Source: Dyadobacter fermentans DSM 18053 | Lineage (GTDB): Bacteria; Bacteroidota; Bacteroidia; Cytophagales; Spirosomataceae | Direction: 5' to 3' | Assembly: GCF_000023125.1 (NCBI RefSeq) | Contig: NC_013037.1 | Coordinates: forward strand, 1-64,000 | DNA: 64,000 nucleotides | Shown: positions 17,665 through 27,719 of the stretch, piece after piece | Layout of the letters: the number at the start of each line of letters is the position of its first letter | How positions within the stretch are numbered: the first letter of the stretch is position 1 | The notes under the pieces: generated by a model | Told to the model about the DNA's origin: nothing | Database searches by the model: none | What the model saw: only the letters and a program-made list of their open reading frames with translations | Program-made: the position numbers and the translations under genes

Positions 17665-18156
17665 ATGGCTGTATACAACCTATCATTGAATGGCAAAAAG
17701 GTGAAAGTCGATGTGGAACCCGATATGCCGCTGCTTTGGGTGATACGCGACTTTGCCGATTTGAAAGGGACTAAATTTGGATGCGGAATGGCGCTTTGCG
17801 GCGCTTGCACGATCCATTTGAACGGTCAACCCGCCCGCGCTTGCCAGACGCCCGTTTCGAGTATCGGCAAAAACGACAAGATCACGACGATCGAAGGCAT
17901 CGGGGAAGGCAAGATGAGCATTATTCAGAAAGCCTGGATCGAAGAGCAGGTGCCGCAATGCGGCTATTGCCAGTCGGGGCAGATCATGTCAGCGACCGCT
18001 CTCCTGAAATCCAATCCGAACCCCACCGACGCCGATATCGACGCCGCCATGAGCGGAAACCTCTGCCGGTGCGGTACGTACGACCGGATCAGAAAGGCGA
18101 TCCACCGCGCGTCGCAGGAAATGAAAGTTGCCGAAAAAGGCATCGGACAACGCTAG
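17665..18156 (+). CDS. [2Fe-2S] subunit of a molybdenum hydroxylase (IorA-like)
   Basis: A 163-residue small subunit of the xanthine dehydrogenase/isoquinoline 1-oxidoreductase type. It passes electrons from the molybdenum centre through two [2Fe-2S] clusters. The plant-type ferredoxin cysteines are seen in [14 protein letters not shown] and the following ARACQTP; the second cluster cysteines are in [11 protein letters not shown] and [12 protein letters not shown]. No signal peptide; it is likely carried out by the Tat signal of the large subunit. It starts the four-gene operon ending at 21192. The substrate cannot be told. Confidence 0.93.
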   Translation: MAVYNLSLNGKKVKVDVEPDMPLLWVIRDFADLKGTKFGCGMALCGACTIHLNGQPARACQTPVSSIGKNDKITTIEGIGEGKMSIIQKAWIEEQVPQCGYCQSGQIMSATALLKSNPNPTDADIDAAMSGNLCRCGTYDRIRKAIHRASQEMKVAEKGIGQR

Positions 18157-18188
18157 GCCCATTCATTAACCTTAGCCTCAAAAAAACA

Positions 18189-20351
18189 TTGGAAAATACA
18201 CAAACATCGCGGCGCGACTTCCTGAAAGCCGCCGGTTTTACCTCGCTTGGACTGGCCGTCGGCATTTCGGGCTTTACCAGGGACGCCTCCCTGAAAAAGA
18301 TCGCCCCGGCGGTCCTGAAACTGGAAATCAATCCTTTTATCATTATCGATACCACCGGCAACATTACGCTGGTAAACCCGCGGCCTGATATGGGCCAGGG
18401 CTCCACGCAGGCCGTGCCGTCGCTATTGGCCGAGGAATTGGAAGTAAGTCTCGAAAAAGTCCTCATCGTGCAAAGCGACGGCAAGGGGAAATACGGCAGC
18501 CAGACTTCCGGCGGCAGCAGCTCCGTCCGCGAGCTGTGGATGCCCATCCGCAAGGCCGGCGCAGCGGCGAGGGAAATGCTGACGACCACCGCGGCCAAAA
18601 GATGGAACCTGCCGGTATCCGAATGCGTGGCCCAGGACGGCAAAATATGGCACAAGGCCAGCGGAAAAAGCCTTTCCTACGGCGAGCTCGCCGATGACGC
18701 TTCGAAACTGGAAATTCCCAAAGAGCCCAAGCTCAAAGATCCGAAGGATTTCAAAATCATCGGAAAATATAACAAGCGCCTCGACGTGCCGGAGCGCGTG
18801 ACGGGCAAGGCGGTGTACGGACTGGATGTAGACGTGCCCGGCATGGTGTATGCGGCTATCGTGCATTCACCGATGATCCACGGAAAAGTTTCCTCCATCG
18901 ATGTTGCTGAAACGAAGAAAGTGAAAGGTGTTTTGCAGGTGATTAAAACCGAACGAACGATGCCGCACCGCAAGTCGGAGGCGGTTGCGGTAGTAGCTAC
19001 CAACTGGTGGGCGGCGTTGAAAGGCAAAAATGCATTGAAAGTCAATTGGGATAATGGCAATTATGCCAAAACAGTGGACACCGCCGGCTATTTCGCTGCT
19101 ACTTATGATGCTGCGAAGAAGGAAGGGGTGAATTTTGAGGAAAAAGGCGATTTCAATGCCAAATACGCCACGGCCATGGAAAAACTGGAATCGCATTACG
19201 AAACGCCGTTCCTCGCCCACGCGCCGATCGAGCCCGAGAATGCGGTGGTGCATGTGAAGGACGACGGTTCGGTGGAAATATGGGCACCCGTACAAGGGCC
19301 TGATTGGGCGATGCGCGATGTTTGCGGGTATCTGAATGTGAAACCCGAGCAGGTGAAAATCAATGTGACCTTGCTGGGTGGCGCATTCGGCCGCAAGGCT
19401 TATCACGACTTCCTGCTGGAAGCCTGCCATATTTCGAGGGAACTGAAAAAGCCTGTAAAAGTAATCTGGACGCGGGAGGACGACATTACCCAGGGACCTT
19501 ACCGTCCCGGAATGCTCAGCCACATGCAGGGTTTCGTGGAAAGCGGAAAGATCACCGGTTTTCATCACCATGCCATCGGCGAGTCCATTGTAGGGCAGGT
19601 TTTCAAAGGCCTGAAAGACGACGAGGCGGATCCATGGCTGAGCGAAGAAATCAGTACAGGAAATAACAAATACCAGTTTGGGACCGCTTCCAAAATCAGC
19701 TGGACGAATGTCAAAACCGACATTCCCGTAGTGTGGTGGCGATCGGTGTACGCGTCCAACTTCGGATGGGGCCAGGAATGCTTTATCGATGAACTCGCGC
19801 ATCTGGCGAAGAAGGACCCGCTCAAAGCGAGACTGGAAATCCTGCCCGACGACCGTTTCAAAAAAGTGCTCGATACATTGGCCGAGAAGGCAAACTGGGA
19901 CGAAAAACTGCCGGCAGGCACCGGCAAGGGCCTTGCGGTGTTCAAATCGTTCGGCAGTATTTCGGCATGCTGCATTACCGTTTCCAAAAAGGATAATGGT
20001 GTGAAAATCGATAAAGTGGTGTCGGTCATCGACTGCGGCTATTATGTGAACCCCGACAACGTGAAGGCGCAAACGGAAGGCAACATCGTGATGGGCCTTA
20101 CCGCGGCGATCAAGGACGGCATTACATTCACGAACGGCATTTGCGACCAAACGAACTACCATCAGTTCAATGTCATGCGCATGAATGAGACGCCACCGAT
20201 GGAGATCCACATCGTCGACAGCGGCGCTGTCCCCGGCGGAGTGGGAGAGCCCGGCCTGCCGCCGATCGCACCGGCATTAGGCAATGCGATTTTCGCGGCG
20301 ACCGGCAAGCGGCTTCGGAAATTACCTTTCGACATTAACAACATCTCATAA
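18189..20351 (+). CDS. Molybdopterin-binding large subunit of an aldehyde/isoquinoline-type oxidoreductase (IorB-like)
   Basis: A 720-residue catalytic subunit of the xanthine dehydrogenase superfamily. The N-terminus is a twin-arginine signal, [12 protein letters not shown], followed by a hydrophobic stretch, so the complex is probably periplasmic. Further marks are [34 protein letters not shown] and [19 protein letters not shown], which contains the expected catalytic glutamate. The start is TTG at 18189, giving a compact Tat signal; the frame is open upstream to 17781, but that part overlaps iorA-like sequence and is not protein-like. No FAD subunit, cytochrome c or XdhC maturation factor is next to it. 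Confidence 0.92.
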   Translation: MENTQTSRRDFLKAAGFTSLGLAVGISGFTRDASLKKIAPAVLKLEINPFIIIDTTGNITLVNPRPDMGQGSTQAVPSLLAEELEVSLEKVLIVQSDGKGKYGSQTSGGSSSVRELWMPIRKAGAAAREMLTTTAAKRWNLPVSECVAQDGKIWHKASGKSLSYGELADDASKLEIPKEPKLKDPKDFKIIGKYNKRLDVPERVTGKAVYGLDVDVPGMVYAAIVHSPMIHGKVSSIDVAETKKVKGVLQVIKTERTMPHRKSEAVAVVATNWWAALKGKNALKVNWDNGNYAKTVDTAGYFAATYDAAKKEGVNFEEKGDFNAKYATAMEKLESHYETPFLAHAPIEPENAVVHVKDDGSVEIWAPVQGPDWAMRDVCGYLNVKPEQVKINVTLLGGAFGRKAYHDFLLEACHISRELKKPVKVIWTREDDITQGPYRPGMLSHMQGFVESGKITGFHHHAIGESIVGQVFKGLKDDEADPWLSEEISTGNNKYQFGTASKISWTNVKTDIPVVWWRSVYASNFGWGQECFIDELAHLAKKDPLKARLEILPDDRFKKVLDTLAEKANWDEKLPAGTGKGLAVFKSFGSISACCITVSKKDNGVKIDKVVSVIDCGYYVNPDNVKAQTEGNIVMGLTAAIKDGITFTNGICDQTNYHQFNVMRMNETPPMEIHIVDSGAVPGGVGEPGLPPIAPALGNAIFAATGKRLRKLPFDINNIS

Positions 20352-20353
20352 TT

Positions 20354-20704
20354 ATGGCCTACGACGAACGGGTAGCAAACCGGATTCGCGAATCGCTGGC
20401 CGGTCACCTGGCCGGTCGGTCCCTGGAAGAGAAGATCCTCTTCCAGGGACTTGCTTTTATGGTCGACGACAAATTATGCGTTTGCGTCCGCAACGACGTG
20501 CTGCTATGCCGGATTGGTCCGGACGAGTTTGAAGCCGCCCTCGAAAAGAATGGCGTGGAGCCAATGGTCATGAACGGCCGGACAGCGATCGGGTATGTGT
20601 ATGTAAGCCCGGAGGCCTATTCTTCGCAGGATGCTTTCAATTGGTGGATCGAAAAGTGCATTGGGTTCAACCAATTTGCCAAATCTTCGAAAAAGAAGAA
20701 ATAA
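20354..20704 (+). CDS. TfoX N-terminal domain protein
   Basis: A 116-residue protein resembling the TfoX/Sxy N-terminal domain: residues 20-100 contain [20 protein letters not shown] and the later [23 protein letters not shown]. The C-terminus is lysine-rich. In Proteobacteria, TfoX regulates competence, but stand-alone domains like this are of unknown role. It starts 2 bases after the molybdo-subunit gene and its stop overlaps the next ATG (TAATG), so it belongs to that operon. Confidence 0.85.
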   Translation: MAYDERVANRIRESLAGHLAGRSLEEKILFQGLAFMVDDKLCVCVRNDVLLCRIGPDEFEAALEKNGVEPMVMNGRTAIGYVYVSPEAYSSQDAFNWWIEKCIGFNQFAKSSKKKK

Positions 20705-21192
20705 TGGAAGAATTGTTGGTCAGCAAGAAGTACCAATTGCAACGGATGGCCGGCAAAGGCGGCTGGACGTTCATTGTCATCTCTGAAATCCGGAAAGACA
20801 TTCCCAAAAAGGCTGGATTAGTCAAGGTAAAAGGGCGAATCGACGACTATGAGCTGATGGGCTGCAACCTGATGTCGATGGCAACAGGCCAGCTTTTCCT
20901 TCCCGTAAAAGCGGAAATTCGAAAAAAGATCAAAAAGGAGGCCGGCGATTGGGTGACGGTCGTCCTCTATGCCGACGAATCGGCATTGACCATCCCGGAA
21001 GAACTTATCGAATGCCTCCAAGACGAGCCGAAAGCCTGGGCCAATTTCCAAAAACTCGCCGAAGGCGCCCAAAAAGAATACCGCGACTGGGTCTACGCCG
21101 CCAAAAAAGACGAAACCAAAGTATCCCGCATCGCCAAAATGATCGAAATGCTCCTGCAAGGCAAGCGGCTGACGGGGGATAGGCCGATTTGA
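20704..21192 (+). CDS. DUF1905/YdeI-OmdA domain protein
   Basis: A protein of 162 residues with two recognisable halves. The first (about 1-85) is DUF1905-like, with a double-psi-type small barrel: GGWTFIVISEIRKDIPKKAGLVKVKGRIDD in pieces, and LMSMATGQLFLPVKAEIRKKI. The second resembles the YdeI/OmpD-associated (OmdA) helical segment with EEYR-like DWVYAAKKDETKVSRIAKMIEML. ATG at 20704 overlaps the TfoX stop codon. It is the last gene of the oxidoreductase operon and is followed by a long hairpin. Function unknown. Confidence 0.8.
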   Translation: MEELLVSKKYQLQRMAGKGGWTFIVISEIRKDIPKKAGLVKVKGRIDDYELMGCNLMSMATGQLFLPVKAEIRKKIKKEAGDWVTVVLYADESALTIPEELIECLQDEPKAWANFQKLAEGAQKEYRDWVYAAKKDETKVSRIAKMIEMLLQGKRLTGDRPI

Positions 21193-21197
21193 AAACG

Positions 21198-21246
21198 CTT
21201 AAAACTGAAAAATCCCTGTCGATTGACAAGGATTTTTCAGTTTTAA
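21198..21246. terminator. Long hairpin terminator between convergent genes
   Basis: CTTAAAACTGAAAAATCC at 21198-21215 pairs perfectly with its complement at 21229-21246; the stem extends inward by TGTC/GACA past a single mismatch. About 22 base pairs in total, with U-rich arms. It lies 6 bases after one gene and 12 bases from the end of the convergent gene. Confidence 0.85.
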
Positions 21247-21257
21247 GTCCAAACGCA

Positions 21258-22820
21258 CTACTCCGCACCATCCGTCTTCGCGCGCGCTACTGCGTATCCG
21301 CCGATTTTATGGCCTGATGCGAGTCCAACTTCGCAGTCGAAGCGGTAGTGGATCAGGCCGTAGATCCGGGAGATGGAAGCTTCGGAGGCCATGTCGTCGA
21401 CTTCTTTTTTGTTAGCGGGGAAAATGTGCGCGAGTACCTCGGCGGCGGCACCTGAGAAGGTCGAGTGACCGGACGTGTACGACGGGAAATTAGGCAGCCC
21501 GACGGACGTTTTGATTTTGCTGCTCATTTGGTTCGGGCGTGGGTAGTAATAGTAATACTTCACGTCCCAGCAGCAAATGCCGGCGTCTTGCATGGTGGTA
21601 CCGAGCAATGCCAGCGTACGTGCGGTGCGTACTTCGCTGTATTTGTTTTCGTGGCACAATTCGGCGCCTTTGCGGTGCCAGTGGCCGGGCGGTGTGTAGC
21701 TGCCCACGCCGTCGGACCAGAAGCTGGCAATGCGTGCCTGCTCACGGGTTTGCTTTTTAGCAATGTCGAGCAGTTCGTTCATGTCTTTCTGAAATGCCGG
21801 GCTGCCGATCACCGGCGGCGCCTCGGGGCGGAGCGCAACGACGGTCGCAGAGTCGAAGTTCCAGGGTTTTACGAAGCCGTAAGTGGGAAGCATTGGCGGA
21901 CGAGGCGGAAACTCCTGGCTTACCCAAGGCTCTGTAACGCCGATTTTCCTCGCATTGGCGATCATTGCCGCGGTTTGCGCCTGGTTGTTGGCACTGCCCA
22001 TTTTGTCGGTCCGGGCGCGTCCCATGATTTTCGCTCCCACAGCCTTACCCAGTTCCGCGCCTGCGAGCATGTCGCTTTCGACATTCATACCTGCTGCAAT
22101 TCTGCTTTGCTTATGCTCTGCAAGTTTTGCTTCCAGAAACGGCACTTCGCCCGGAAACATCGCTTTCAGGATTACTACCGAAGCTTCCGCTACCACCGCG
22201 TCCTCCGAAGGGTAGGACGGAAGGTCGCTCACGGGCAGGAGCGCTTTAATGGACGTGTCGTTTTTGGAAGGCGCTTTGCGGTTGTATTTGAATTTATAAT
22301 TCCATGCAGCCACGAGCGCGTCATATTGCGCTACGCTCAGGTATGCCAATGCACGGGCGGCGTAGGGCGGGTTAGCGAACGGGAACTTGGGGTCTTGCAG
22401 CGGCTTGGTGGCATCGGGAATGGGGTATTTGCCATCCGCATTGGAAGCCGGCGGGCTATTGTAGCGGGCGCAAAGTTCGCGCGCGATTTCGTTCCAACGG
22501 TACACGGCGCCTGCGCCCCAATAGTTGATTTGCTCACGCTGCTGAGGCGTGACCGATTCGGTCAGGTCTTTCACCTTTTTGAGCTCAGCCTTATAGTCGT
22601 CGGATGTAGCTTCTTTGGGCTGGGCTACGGCAATTTCGTCGGATGATGCGAGCACGTAGGGTTTCCATTTACCCGCATTTTCGTCCAGGCTGGATGGCGT
22701 GTTGATTCCCGCGGTGGGTTCGTCGACGGTTTTGGAGCATGACCAAAGCAATGTCACTGCCAGGGCCGGAAGTACCAGTCGCGTGATCGATTGCCGAAAG
22801 GAGATATAGTTGATTTTCAT
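21258..22820 (-). CDS. Vanadium-haloperoxidase/PAP2-like lipoprotein
   Basis: A 520-residue protein with an N-terminal lipoprotein signal (LLWSCSK; cleavage before the cysteine). The C-terminal half carries the three acid-phosphatase/vanadium-haloperoxidase motifs: K plus RPNQ, the central PSYTSGHSTFSGAA, and R-x5-H in YRFDCEVGLASGHKIGG. This fold either hydrolyses phosphate esters or oxidises halides with vanadate. The long N-terminal helical part is like that of vanadium-dependent haloperoxidase homologues rather than small PAP2 enzymes. ATG at 22820 gives the proper signal. It is the third gene of a leftward operon, 16 bases after the barrel gene. Confidence 0.87.
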   Translation of the reverse strand: MKINYISFRQSITRLVLPALAVTLLWSCSKTVDEPTAGINTPSSLDENAGKWKPYVLASSDEIAVAQPKEATSDDYKAELKKVKDLTESVTPQQREQINYWGAGAVYRWNEIARELCARYNSPPASNADGKYPIPDATKPLQDPKFPFANPPYAARALAYLSVAQYDALVAAWNYKFKYNRKAPSKNDTSIKALLPVSDLPSYPSEDAVVAEASVVILKAMFPGEVPFLEAKLAEHKQSRIAAGMNVESDMLAGAELGKAVGAKIMGRARTDKMGSANNQAQTAAMIANARKIGVTEPWVSQEFPPRPPMLPTYGFVKPWNFDSATVVALRPEAPPVIGSPAFQKDMNELLDIAKKQTREQARIASFWSDGVGSYTPPGHWHRKGAELCHENKYSEVRTARTLALLGTTMQDAGICCWDVKYYYYYPRPNQMSSKIKTSVGLPNFPSYTSGHSTFSGAAAEVLAHIFPANKKEVDDMASEASISRIYGLIHYRFDCEVGLASGHKIGGYAVARAKTDGAE

Positions 22821-22836
22821 TGTTTCTGATGGAATA

Positions 22837-23763
22837 TTAGTTTTTAGCTTCTTTCGCATAGCGGAACTGGTACAGCACGCCTACCGAAAATGCGGTGCTC
22901 TGGCCTACATTCTGTCCGGAAAGCACATGCGATGCACGGGCATTGACGCCTATGTTTTTAGGCTGAAACTTGGCATACACGCCTGCCACGGTCGACTTCA
23001 TATTGTTGGTCGGGAACGGCATATCGTTGCGGCGGATATTGTCGCCGCCGTCACAGGCGCCGTATTCCACAAACGCCTCTGCCTGGATGGCTTTTTTCAG
23101 GTAGCCAAGCCGCGCCGAAGCGTCATATGCATTGGGCACGGACACTTTACTGGTGTTGTACAACTTGTCGTCGGCCTGGTAGGAGTCGCGGTCGATGTTG
23201 ATTTTACTTCTGAAAATATACGACCCGGAAGCGGTGAGGTAAATGCCGCTGGTGTGGCGGTAGCTGGCCAGTAACCGCGCGGTGGCCGTCCGGCATTGGA
23301 TACCGATGGACATGGGCAGGAAGTCGGGAATGTAGTCGGATGCCGGAAGCGATGCGCCGCCGATGGCGTGCAGTGAGAAACCCGATTTATTCAAAAAACG
23401 GTATTTGAGCCACAATGAAGCATCCTGGACACCTTTTTGCCACATCAGGTTACCGGTGCTGGCGCGTGTCCACACGTATGGCAGGGCCACAATCGCGTTC
23501 AGGTTTTTGGTGATACCTACGGCGAGCATGGGCATGACGCTCTGCGTTGTATGCGTGCCGATATTGAGGTTTTCACGTTTCAGCGAGTTTTCCCAGTATT
23601 GGTCCCACGAGCTATGCGTGTAGGAAACCGCGAGGCAGGCCGTTTTTTTGCCCATATAAATGGCGTCGTTCGGCATTTGGGCATAAGCGGAGGGAAGCGA
23701 GCCGGCGAACGCGAGCAATATGCCCAGCAAACGCAGCCCTTTATGAAGTAAAGAATGCATCAT
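22837..23763 (-). CDS. Outer-membrane beta-barrel protein (MetA/transporter-like)
   Basis: A 308-residue exported protein with a signal peptide ending around AYAQ (residues 26-29) and then alternating hydrophobic/polar strands ending in an aromatic-rich C-terminus (VGVLYQFRYAKEAKN). The pattern and the phrases TQSVMPMLAVGITKNLNAIVALPYVW and ASLWLKYRFLNK resemble Bacteroidota proteins annotated as transporter or phenol-degradation MetA-like barrels. Two consecutive ATG codons (23763, 23760) are possible starts. It lies between the TTG-started small gene and the haloperoxidase-like gene. Cargo unknown. Confidence 0.7.
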   Translation of the reverse strand: MMHSLLHKGLRLLGILLAFAGSLPSAYAQMPNDAIYMGKKTACLAVSYTHSSWDQYWENSLKRENLNIGTHTTQSVMPMLAVGITKNLNAIVALPYVWTRASTGNLMWQKGVQDASLWLKYRFLNKSGFSLHAIGGASLPASDYIPDFLPMSIGIQCRTATARLLASYRHTSGIYLTASGSYIFRSKINIDRDSYQADDKLYNTSKVSVPNAYDASARLGYLKKAIQAEAFVEYGACDGGDNIRRNDMPFPTNNMKSTVAGVYAKFQPKNIGVNARASHVLSGQNVGQSTAFSVGVLYQFRYAKEAKN

Positions 23764-23864
23764 AGGATTGAATTTAAGAAGTTGGAACGTCGTGAAAGGG
23801 ACGTAATAGGGCAGCGCATGCCGGCCACGGCGAGAGAGTCGTCGGTAAAGCGCTGAAAGTCAGG

Positions 23865-24422
23865 CTAGGCCTGGCGAGGCTCGGGTGGCGGGGAGGCCAG
23901 GGCAATCTGGAACGGCAGGTAGCACGCTTCCTTGTAGGAATTGCAGCCCTTGGTCACGGTTTTTCCGCTGTTGTCCTGGAAAAAGAAAGCGAATTTACCG
24001 GTATTGGGAATGTAGATTTTCAGTAGACTGCCCAGCAGTTCCATGGCTTTTCCGTAAGGACTTTTGGGAACATCCGCATGCGGTTCGTTCAGGACCTGGG
24101 CCGCATTAGCCAGTTCAAAAAAATGGTCCCTAGCGGCCTCGTTGGTTTGCAGTGTCACGTAAAGTGTGTCGTTTTCATGCAAAATGCGGGTCGCATTATA
24201 AAACTGCCCGTCCTGACGGATCAGGCCTTCCAGTTTTTCATCAAATTCGAGATTCTCGGCATAAGGCAGGGACGGCAGGTGCATCTTCATGACCTTCTCT
24301 TCAAAGGGCCCGTCGGATGCGGCGATCTGGTAGTCTTTTTCAAAGTAAAGAACAGCAAGGCTCAGCCCAAACATGTTGTAGAGCAGGAGTGCCAGTAACC
24401 CTATCGACGCCGTTCTTCTCAA
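23865..24422 (-). CDS. Hypothetical membrane-anchored protein
   Basis: A protein of 185 residues with an N-terminal transmembrane segment (about 5-26) and a soluble domain probably outside the cytoplasm. Two cysteines near the C-terminus (KGCNSYKEACYLPF) could be paired. The start is TTG at 24422; the next ATG is residue 17, inside the membrane segment, and a stop codon precedes the TTG. It is the first gene of the operon with the barrel and haloperoxidase-like genes, with a 101-base gap. No family recognised. Confidence 0.65.
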   Translation of the reverse strand: MRRTASIGLLALLLYNMFGLSLAVLYFEKDYQIAASDGPFEEKVMKMHLPSLPYAENLEFDEKLEGLIRQDGQFYNATRILHENDTLYVTLQTNEAARDHFFELANAAQVLNEPHADVPKSPYGKAMELLGSLLKIYIPNTGKFAFFFQDNSGKTVTKGCNSYKEACYLPFQIALASPPPEPRQA

Positions 24423-24519
24423 TTTTTAAAGAGGATTTATAACCAAATGTAAGCATTTAAGATACATATATACAAGCCCTTCGCGCAGCATTAACGTCCT
24501 CATTTTCTGTAAAATATAG

Positions 24520-24532
24520 TAACCAGTGGTTA
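24520..24532. promoter_or_regulatory. Short palindrome between divergent genes (possible operator)
   Basis: TAACCAGTGGTTA is a perfect 6-1-6 palindrome 98 bases upstream of one gene and 118 bases upstream of its divergent neighbour. It is the only such element in this 227-base spacer. Functional role is a guess. Confidence 0.3.
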
Positions 24533-24649
24533 TTTGTTATAGGATGATTAGGTTATTCATTTGTATTTCAACAATGTGCAGTCGGCGTGAAGCGCTACCA
24601 GCGGCAAAATTTATTATCTTGACACAGCCATTACGAAACCCGAAAAGTT

Positions 24650-25156
24650 ATGAAAGCATCCTGTTCCTGCTGGATTCCTGTGAGTGGAAGGCAACTCTGC
24701 GCCCTTTTTCTTCTGTTGTGCGGGTTTTCAGGGGACAGCATATTCAGCCAGAAGGACTTTGAGAAATTGAAGCCTATTGTCGGAACCTGGCACACTAAAC
24801 GTACCAAAGGTGACATATATGAAACCTGGCAGCGAAGGAGTGCGAAGGAGTTCGCCGGTCTGAGTTACACGGTGTCGAACGGCGATACGATGCCGCTTGA
24901 AAAAGTGCGGCTTTATCTGCAAGGGACCGAAATCATATACGCGCCGGTGGCCATCCAGCAGAATGATGATAAGGAAGTGTTGTTCAAACTTAAATCGATC
25001 GAGGGCAACCGGTTTGTCTTCGAGAACCTGCAACACGATTTTCCAAAGCGGATCGTGTATGATTTTAAATCAAAAGATTCGCTTTATGCCTATATAGAAG
25101 GTGAAATCGAGTCACGCATGCGCCGCGTCGATTATCCTTACCGCCGAATCCATTAA
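24650..25156 (+). CDS. DUF6265-like exported protein
   Basis: A protein of 168 residues with an N-terminal hydrophobic signal (about 14-30) and a lipocalin-like beta-rich domain. The sequence LKPIVGTWHTKRTKGDIYETWQ at the start, QHDFPKRIVYDF and the closing YIEGEIESRMRRVDYPYRR match what I know of DUF6265 proteins. The function is unknown. It is followed after 15 bases by a DinB gene on the same strand, so the two may be co-transcribed. Confidence 0.65.
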   Translation: MKASCSCWIPVSGRQLCALFLLLCGFSGDSIFSQKDFEKLKPIVGTWHTKRTKGDIYETWQRRSAKEFAGLSYTVSNGDTMPLEKVRLYLQGTEIIYAPVAIQQNDDKEVLFKLKSIEGNRFVFENLQHDFPKRIVYDFKSKDSLYAYIEGEIESRMRRVDYPYRRIH

Positions 25157-25171
25157 TCATTCATAAACACC

Positions 25172-25690
25172 ATGAAAAGATCTGAAATAGTGCCGATGCC
25201 CGCTTTTTTCGACCGTTACATCAATCTCGTCGACGATATCGGCCTCGCGGAAGGATTCGAGAAATACACGCCCGACCAAATTTACAGCGACACCTCCCGC
25301 CTGGCCGCCCTCGGCGACAGCATTTATGAAGCGGGTAAATGGACCATCAGGGATATTTTGCAGCACGTAATTGACAATGAACGTATTATGGCCTACCGCG
25401 CCCTGCGTTTTTCCAGGAATGACGCAACACCGCTCGCGGGTTATGATGAGGCCATCCTCGCTGCGCACACGCTGGCCGCGCACCGGACGATCGACGATCT
25501 GATGGAGGAATTCCGGGAAGTGCGCCGCAGCACGATCACGTTGTTCCGCAATATGGACGACGTAATGCTGACACGCCTGGGCACTGCCAATCAAGCGGAA
25601 ATATCACCGCTCGCATTGGGATTTGTGATTCTCGGCCACCCGCTTCACCACATGCAGGTAATCCGCGACCGCTATTTTCCGCTGCTTTAA
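25172..25690 (+). CDS. DinB family protein
   Basis: A protein of 172 residues with a DinB-type helical bundle. Motifs [23 protein letters not shown] and the C-terminal [18 protein letters not shown] supply the expected metal-binding histidines and C-terminal helix. The first helix differs from the DinB protein at 17062, so this is not a recent duplicate. Its stop codon overlaps the end of the convergent DUF255 gene by 4 bases. Confidence 0.85.
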   Translation: MKRSEIVPMPAFFDRYINLVDDIGLAEGFEKYTPDQIYSDTSRLAALGDSIYEAGKWTIRDILQHVIDNERIMAYRALRFSRNDATPLAGYDEAILAAHTLAAHRTIDDLMEEFREVRRSTITLFRNMDDVMLTRLGTANQAEISPLALGFVILGHPLHHMQVIRDRYFPLL

Positions 25691-27702
25691 ACGCCGGCCA
25701 ACTGATCGAGCGCTTCTTCCACTTTGGTGACTGGCAACTGACAGGTTTTGTCGTAGCAGACGTAAATCGCCGTTTTGGCATTGATATCCGTCCGGTTCAG
25801 CAGCAGCGGCAGGGTGGAGGAAGTACTTGTGCCCATCACAATTTTGTTGGGGATAAAAAAACGGTCCAGGTCCTTCCGCATGGCATCGGCATCGCCGCCT
25901 ACGATCGCTATTTCGGCAGTGGGGACGGCCCGCTGGCAGTATAATGCAGCCCAGTTGGTGACCCACTGCACGTCCGCGAGGAGTAGTTTGGTCATTTTGG
26001 AAAGCATTTTGTCCGATATTTCGATGTAATCGTCGCGGTCGAGCATTTTACCCAGCGTGTAAAGGTTCTGGGCCATGATGGAGTTTGAAGCGGGGATGAC
26101 ATTGTCGAACAGCTCCTTTTTGCGGGCGATCAGCGCTTCGCCGTAGGCATCGGTGAAATGGAAGAAACCTTCCGACTGATCGTAAAAGTTGCTCAGTGCG
26201 TATTCCGTCAGCTGCTGTGCTTTTTGCAGCCAATCCTCTTCGAATGTGATCTGATAAAGTCCGAGATAACCTTCGATGACCGCCGCATAGTCTTCCAGGA
26301 AGCCGGTGACGGTAGCCACGCCGTTTTTGAAACTGTGATTCAATTTGCTGCCGGTAGTCATTTTTCCGGCAATGAAATGCCCCGTGCCGATCGCCAGCTC
26401 GCGTATCTCTTCGTGGCCCAATGCGCGGTAGCAATCCGTTAGTCCCTTGATCAGCAAGCCGTTCCATGAAGCGAGTATCTTGTCGTCCAGGCCGGGCCGC
26501 ACGCGTTCACGGCGCTTTTCGGCCAGTTTGGTCACTGCATTTTCATACCGGCCCGCGAAATCGTCGGTTAGAATGCCCGCTGTTTTGGCAGCATGCTCCA
26601 CAGGTTCGGTGAGGTGCAGGTGATTATAGCCGTGCTCCCAGTTTCCCTGTGCGGAAATGTTATAAAGTTTGGAAAACCAATCGAAATCTTCGCCGAGTAC
26701 TGATTGGAGTTCCTGTTGCGTCCAGATGTAAAACTTTCCCTCAATACCTTCACTATCAGCGTCCAGCGCGGAAAAGAAGCCGCCATCGGCGCTGCGCATT
26801 TCTGCGGAAAGCCATTGAATGGTTTGCTCGATGCGACTGGCGTACAATGGATTTTGGGTGAGTGAATAGGCCTCGGCGTACACGCTCAGCAACTGCGCAT
26901 TGTCATAAAGCATCTTTTCGAAATGCGGAATAAACCAGTCCTCATCCACCGAGTACCGCGCCCAGCCTCCGCCGACATGGTCGTAAATGCCGCCGAGAGC
27001 AATGCGGTTGAGCGAAAGTTCCACCTGTGCCAGCGCCTCGGGGTTTTGGCTGACATCAAAATAACGCAGCAGGAATTTGTAGATCGACGGCATCATAAAC
27101 TTCGGCGCACGGTCCATACCGCCTTTTTGCGTATCGAAATGCCGCTGGATTTGCTCGAACATCACATCCAGATCGTCGGCATTGAAATGCACGGTGCCCT
27201 CCACCAGCCCGTATTTCTGGCTTTCGGAAGCGATCATATTCTGAACGAAGCCTTCCGCCGAATCGGCCAGCTCGTCGAAATGGTTGGTAAATGCCTGATT
27301 AATGCTTTTCAGGAGCTGCACCCAGTTTTGGGGCGGGAGGTAAGTGACGCCGTAAAAAGGTTTGGAGTCAGGCAATAGGAATACGTTCAGCGGCCATCCG
27401 CCACGCACGCCCATTGCCTGCACGGCGTCCATGTACACGGCGTCCACGTCGGGCCGCTCCTCGCGGTCCACTTTAATGCATACGAAATACGCATTCATGA
27501 CTTCTGCAATCGGCTCTTTTTCAAAACATTCCCGTTCCATCACGTGGCACCAATGGCAGGCCGAGTAGCCGATGCTCACCAGGATCGGCTTGTTTTCGTT
27601 TTTGGCTTTGGACAATGCTTCTTCGCCCCAGGGATACCAATCCACCGGATTGTGCGCATGTTGGAGCAAATATGGGCTGGTTTGTTCACTAAGTCGGTTC
27701 AT
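25687..27702 (-). CDS. DUF255/YyaL thioredoxin-domain protein
   Basis: A 671-residue protein of the YyaL/SSP411 family. The N-terminal thioredoxin-like domain (about 1-165) starts [21 protein letters not shown] in two overlapping pieces and has the CHWC active site (C49, C52). The rest resembles an (alpha/alpha) barrel of the six-hairpin glycosidase type, including [12 protein letters not shown] and [14 protein letters not shown]. The biochemical role is not known. It follows the type IX secretion cargo gene by 17 bases and ends overlapping the DinB gene by 4 bases. Confidence 0.92.
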   Translation of the reverse strand: MNRLSEQTSPYLLQHAHNPVDWYPWGEEALSKAKNENKPILVSIGYSACHWCHVMERECFEKEPIAEVMNAYFVCIKVDREERPDVDAVYMDAVQAMGVRGGWPLNVFLLPDSKPFYGVTYLPPQNWVQLLKSINQAFTNHFDELADSAEGFVQNMIASESQKYGLVEGTVHFNADDLDVMFEQIQRHFDTQKGGMDRAPKFMMPSIYKFLLRYFDVSQNPEALAQVELSLNRIALGGIYDHVGGGWARYSVDEDWFIPHFEKMLYDNAQLLSVYAEAYSLTQNPLYASRIEQTIQWLSAEMRSADGGFFSALDADSEGIEGKFYIWTQQELQSVLGEDFDWFSKLYNISAQGNWEHGYNHLHLTEPVEHAAKTAGILTDDFAGRYENAVTKLAEKRRERVRPGLDDKILASWNGLLIKGLTDCYRALGHEEIRELAIGTGHFIAGKMTTGSKLNHSFKNGVATVTGFLEDYAAVIEGYLGLYQITFEEDWLQKAQQLTEYALSNFYDQSEGFFHFTDAYGEALIARKKELFDNVIPASNSIMAQNLYTLGKMLDRDDYIEISDKMLSKMTKLLLADVQWVTNWAALYCQRAVPTAEIAIVGGDADAMRKDLDRFFIPNKIVMGTSTSSTLPLLLNRTDINAKTAIYVCYDKTCQLPVTKVEEALDQLAGV

Positions 27703-27719
27703 GATATCGGCCGCAGCGA

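Noticed and set aside
18867..20210. 447-codon minus-strand frame opposite the molybdopterin subunit gene
   Set aside because: It lies entirely inside the catalytic subunit gene on the other strand, and its translation is His/Arg-rich without domain character.
21465..22646. 393-codon plus-strand frame opposite the haloperoxidase-like gene
   Set aside because: It is antisense to a gene with clear motifs and shows no start signal or protein-like composition.
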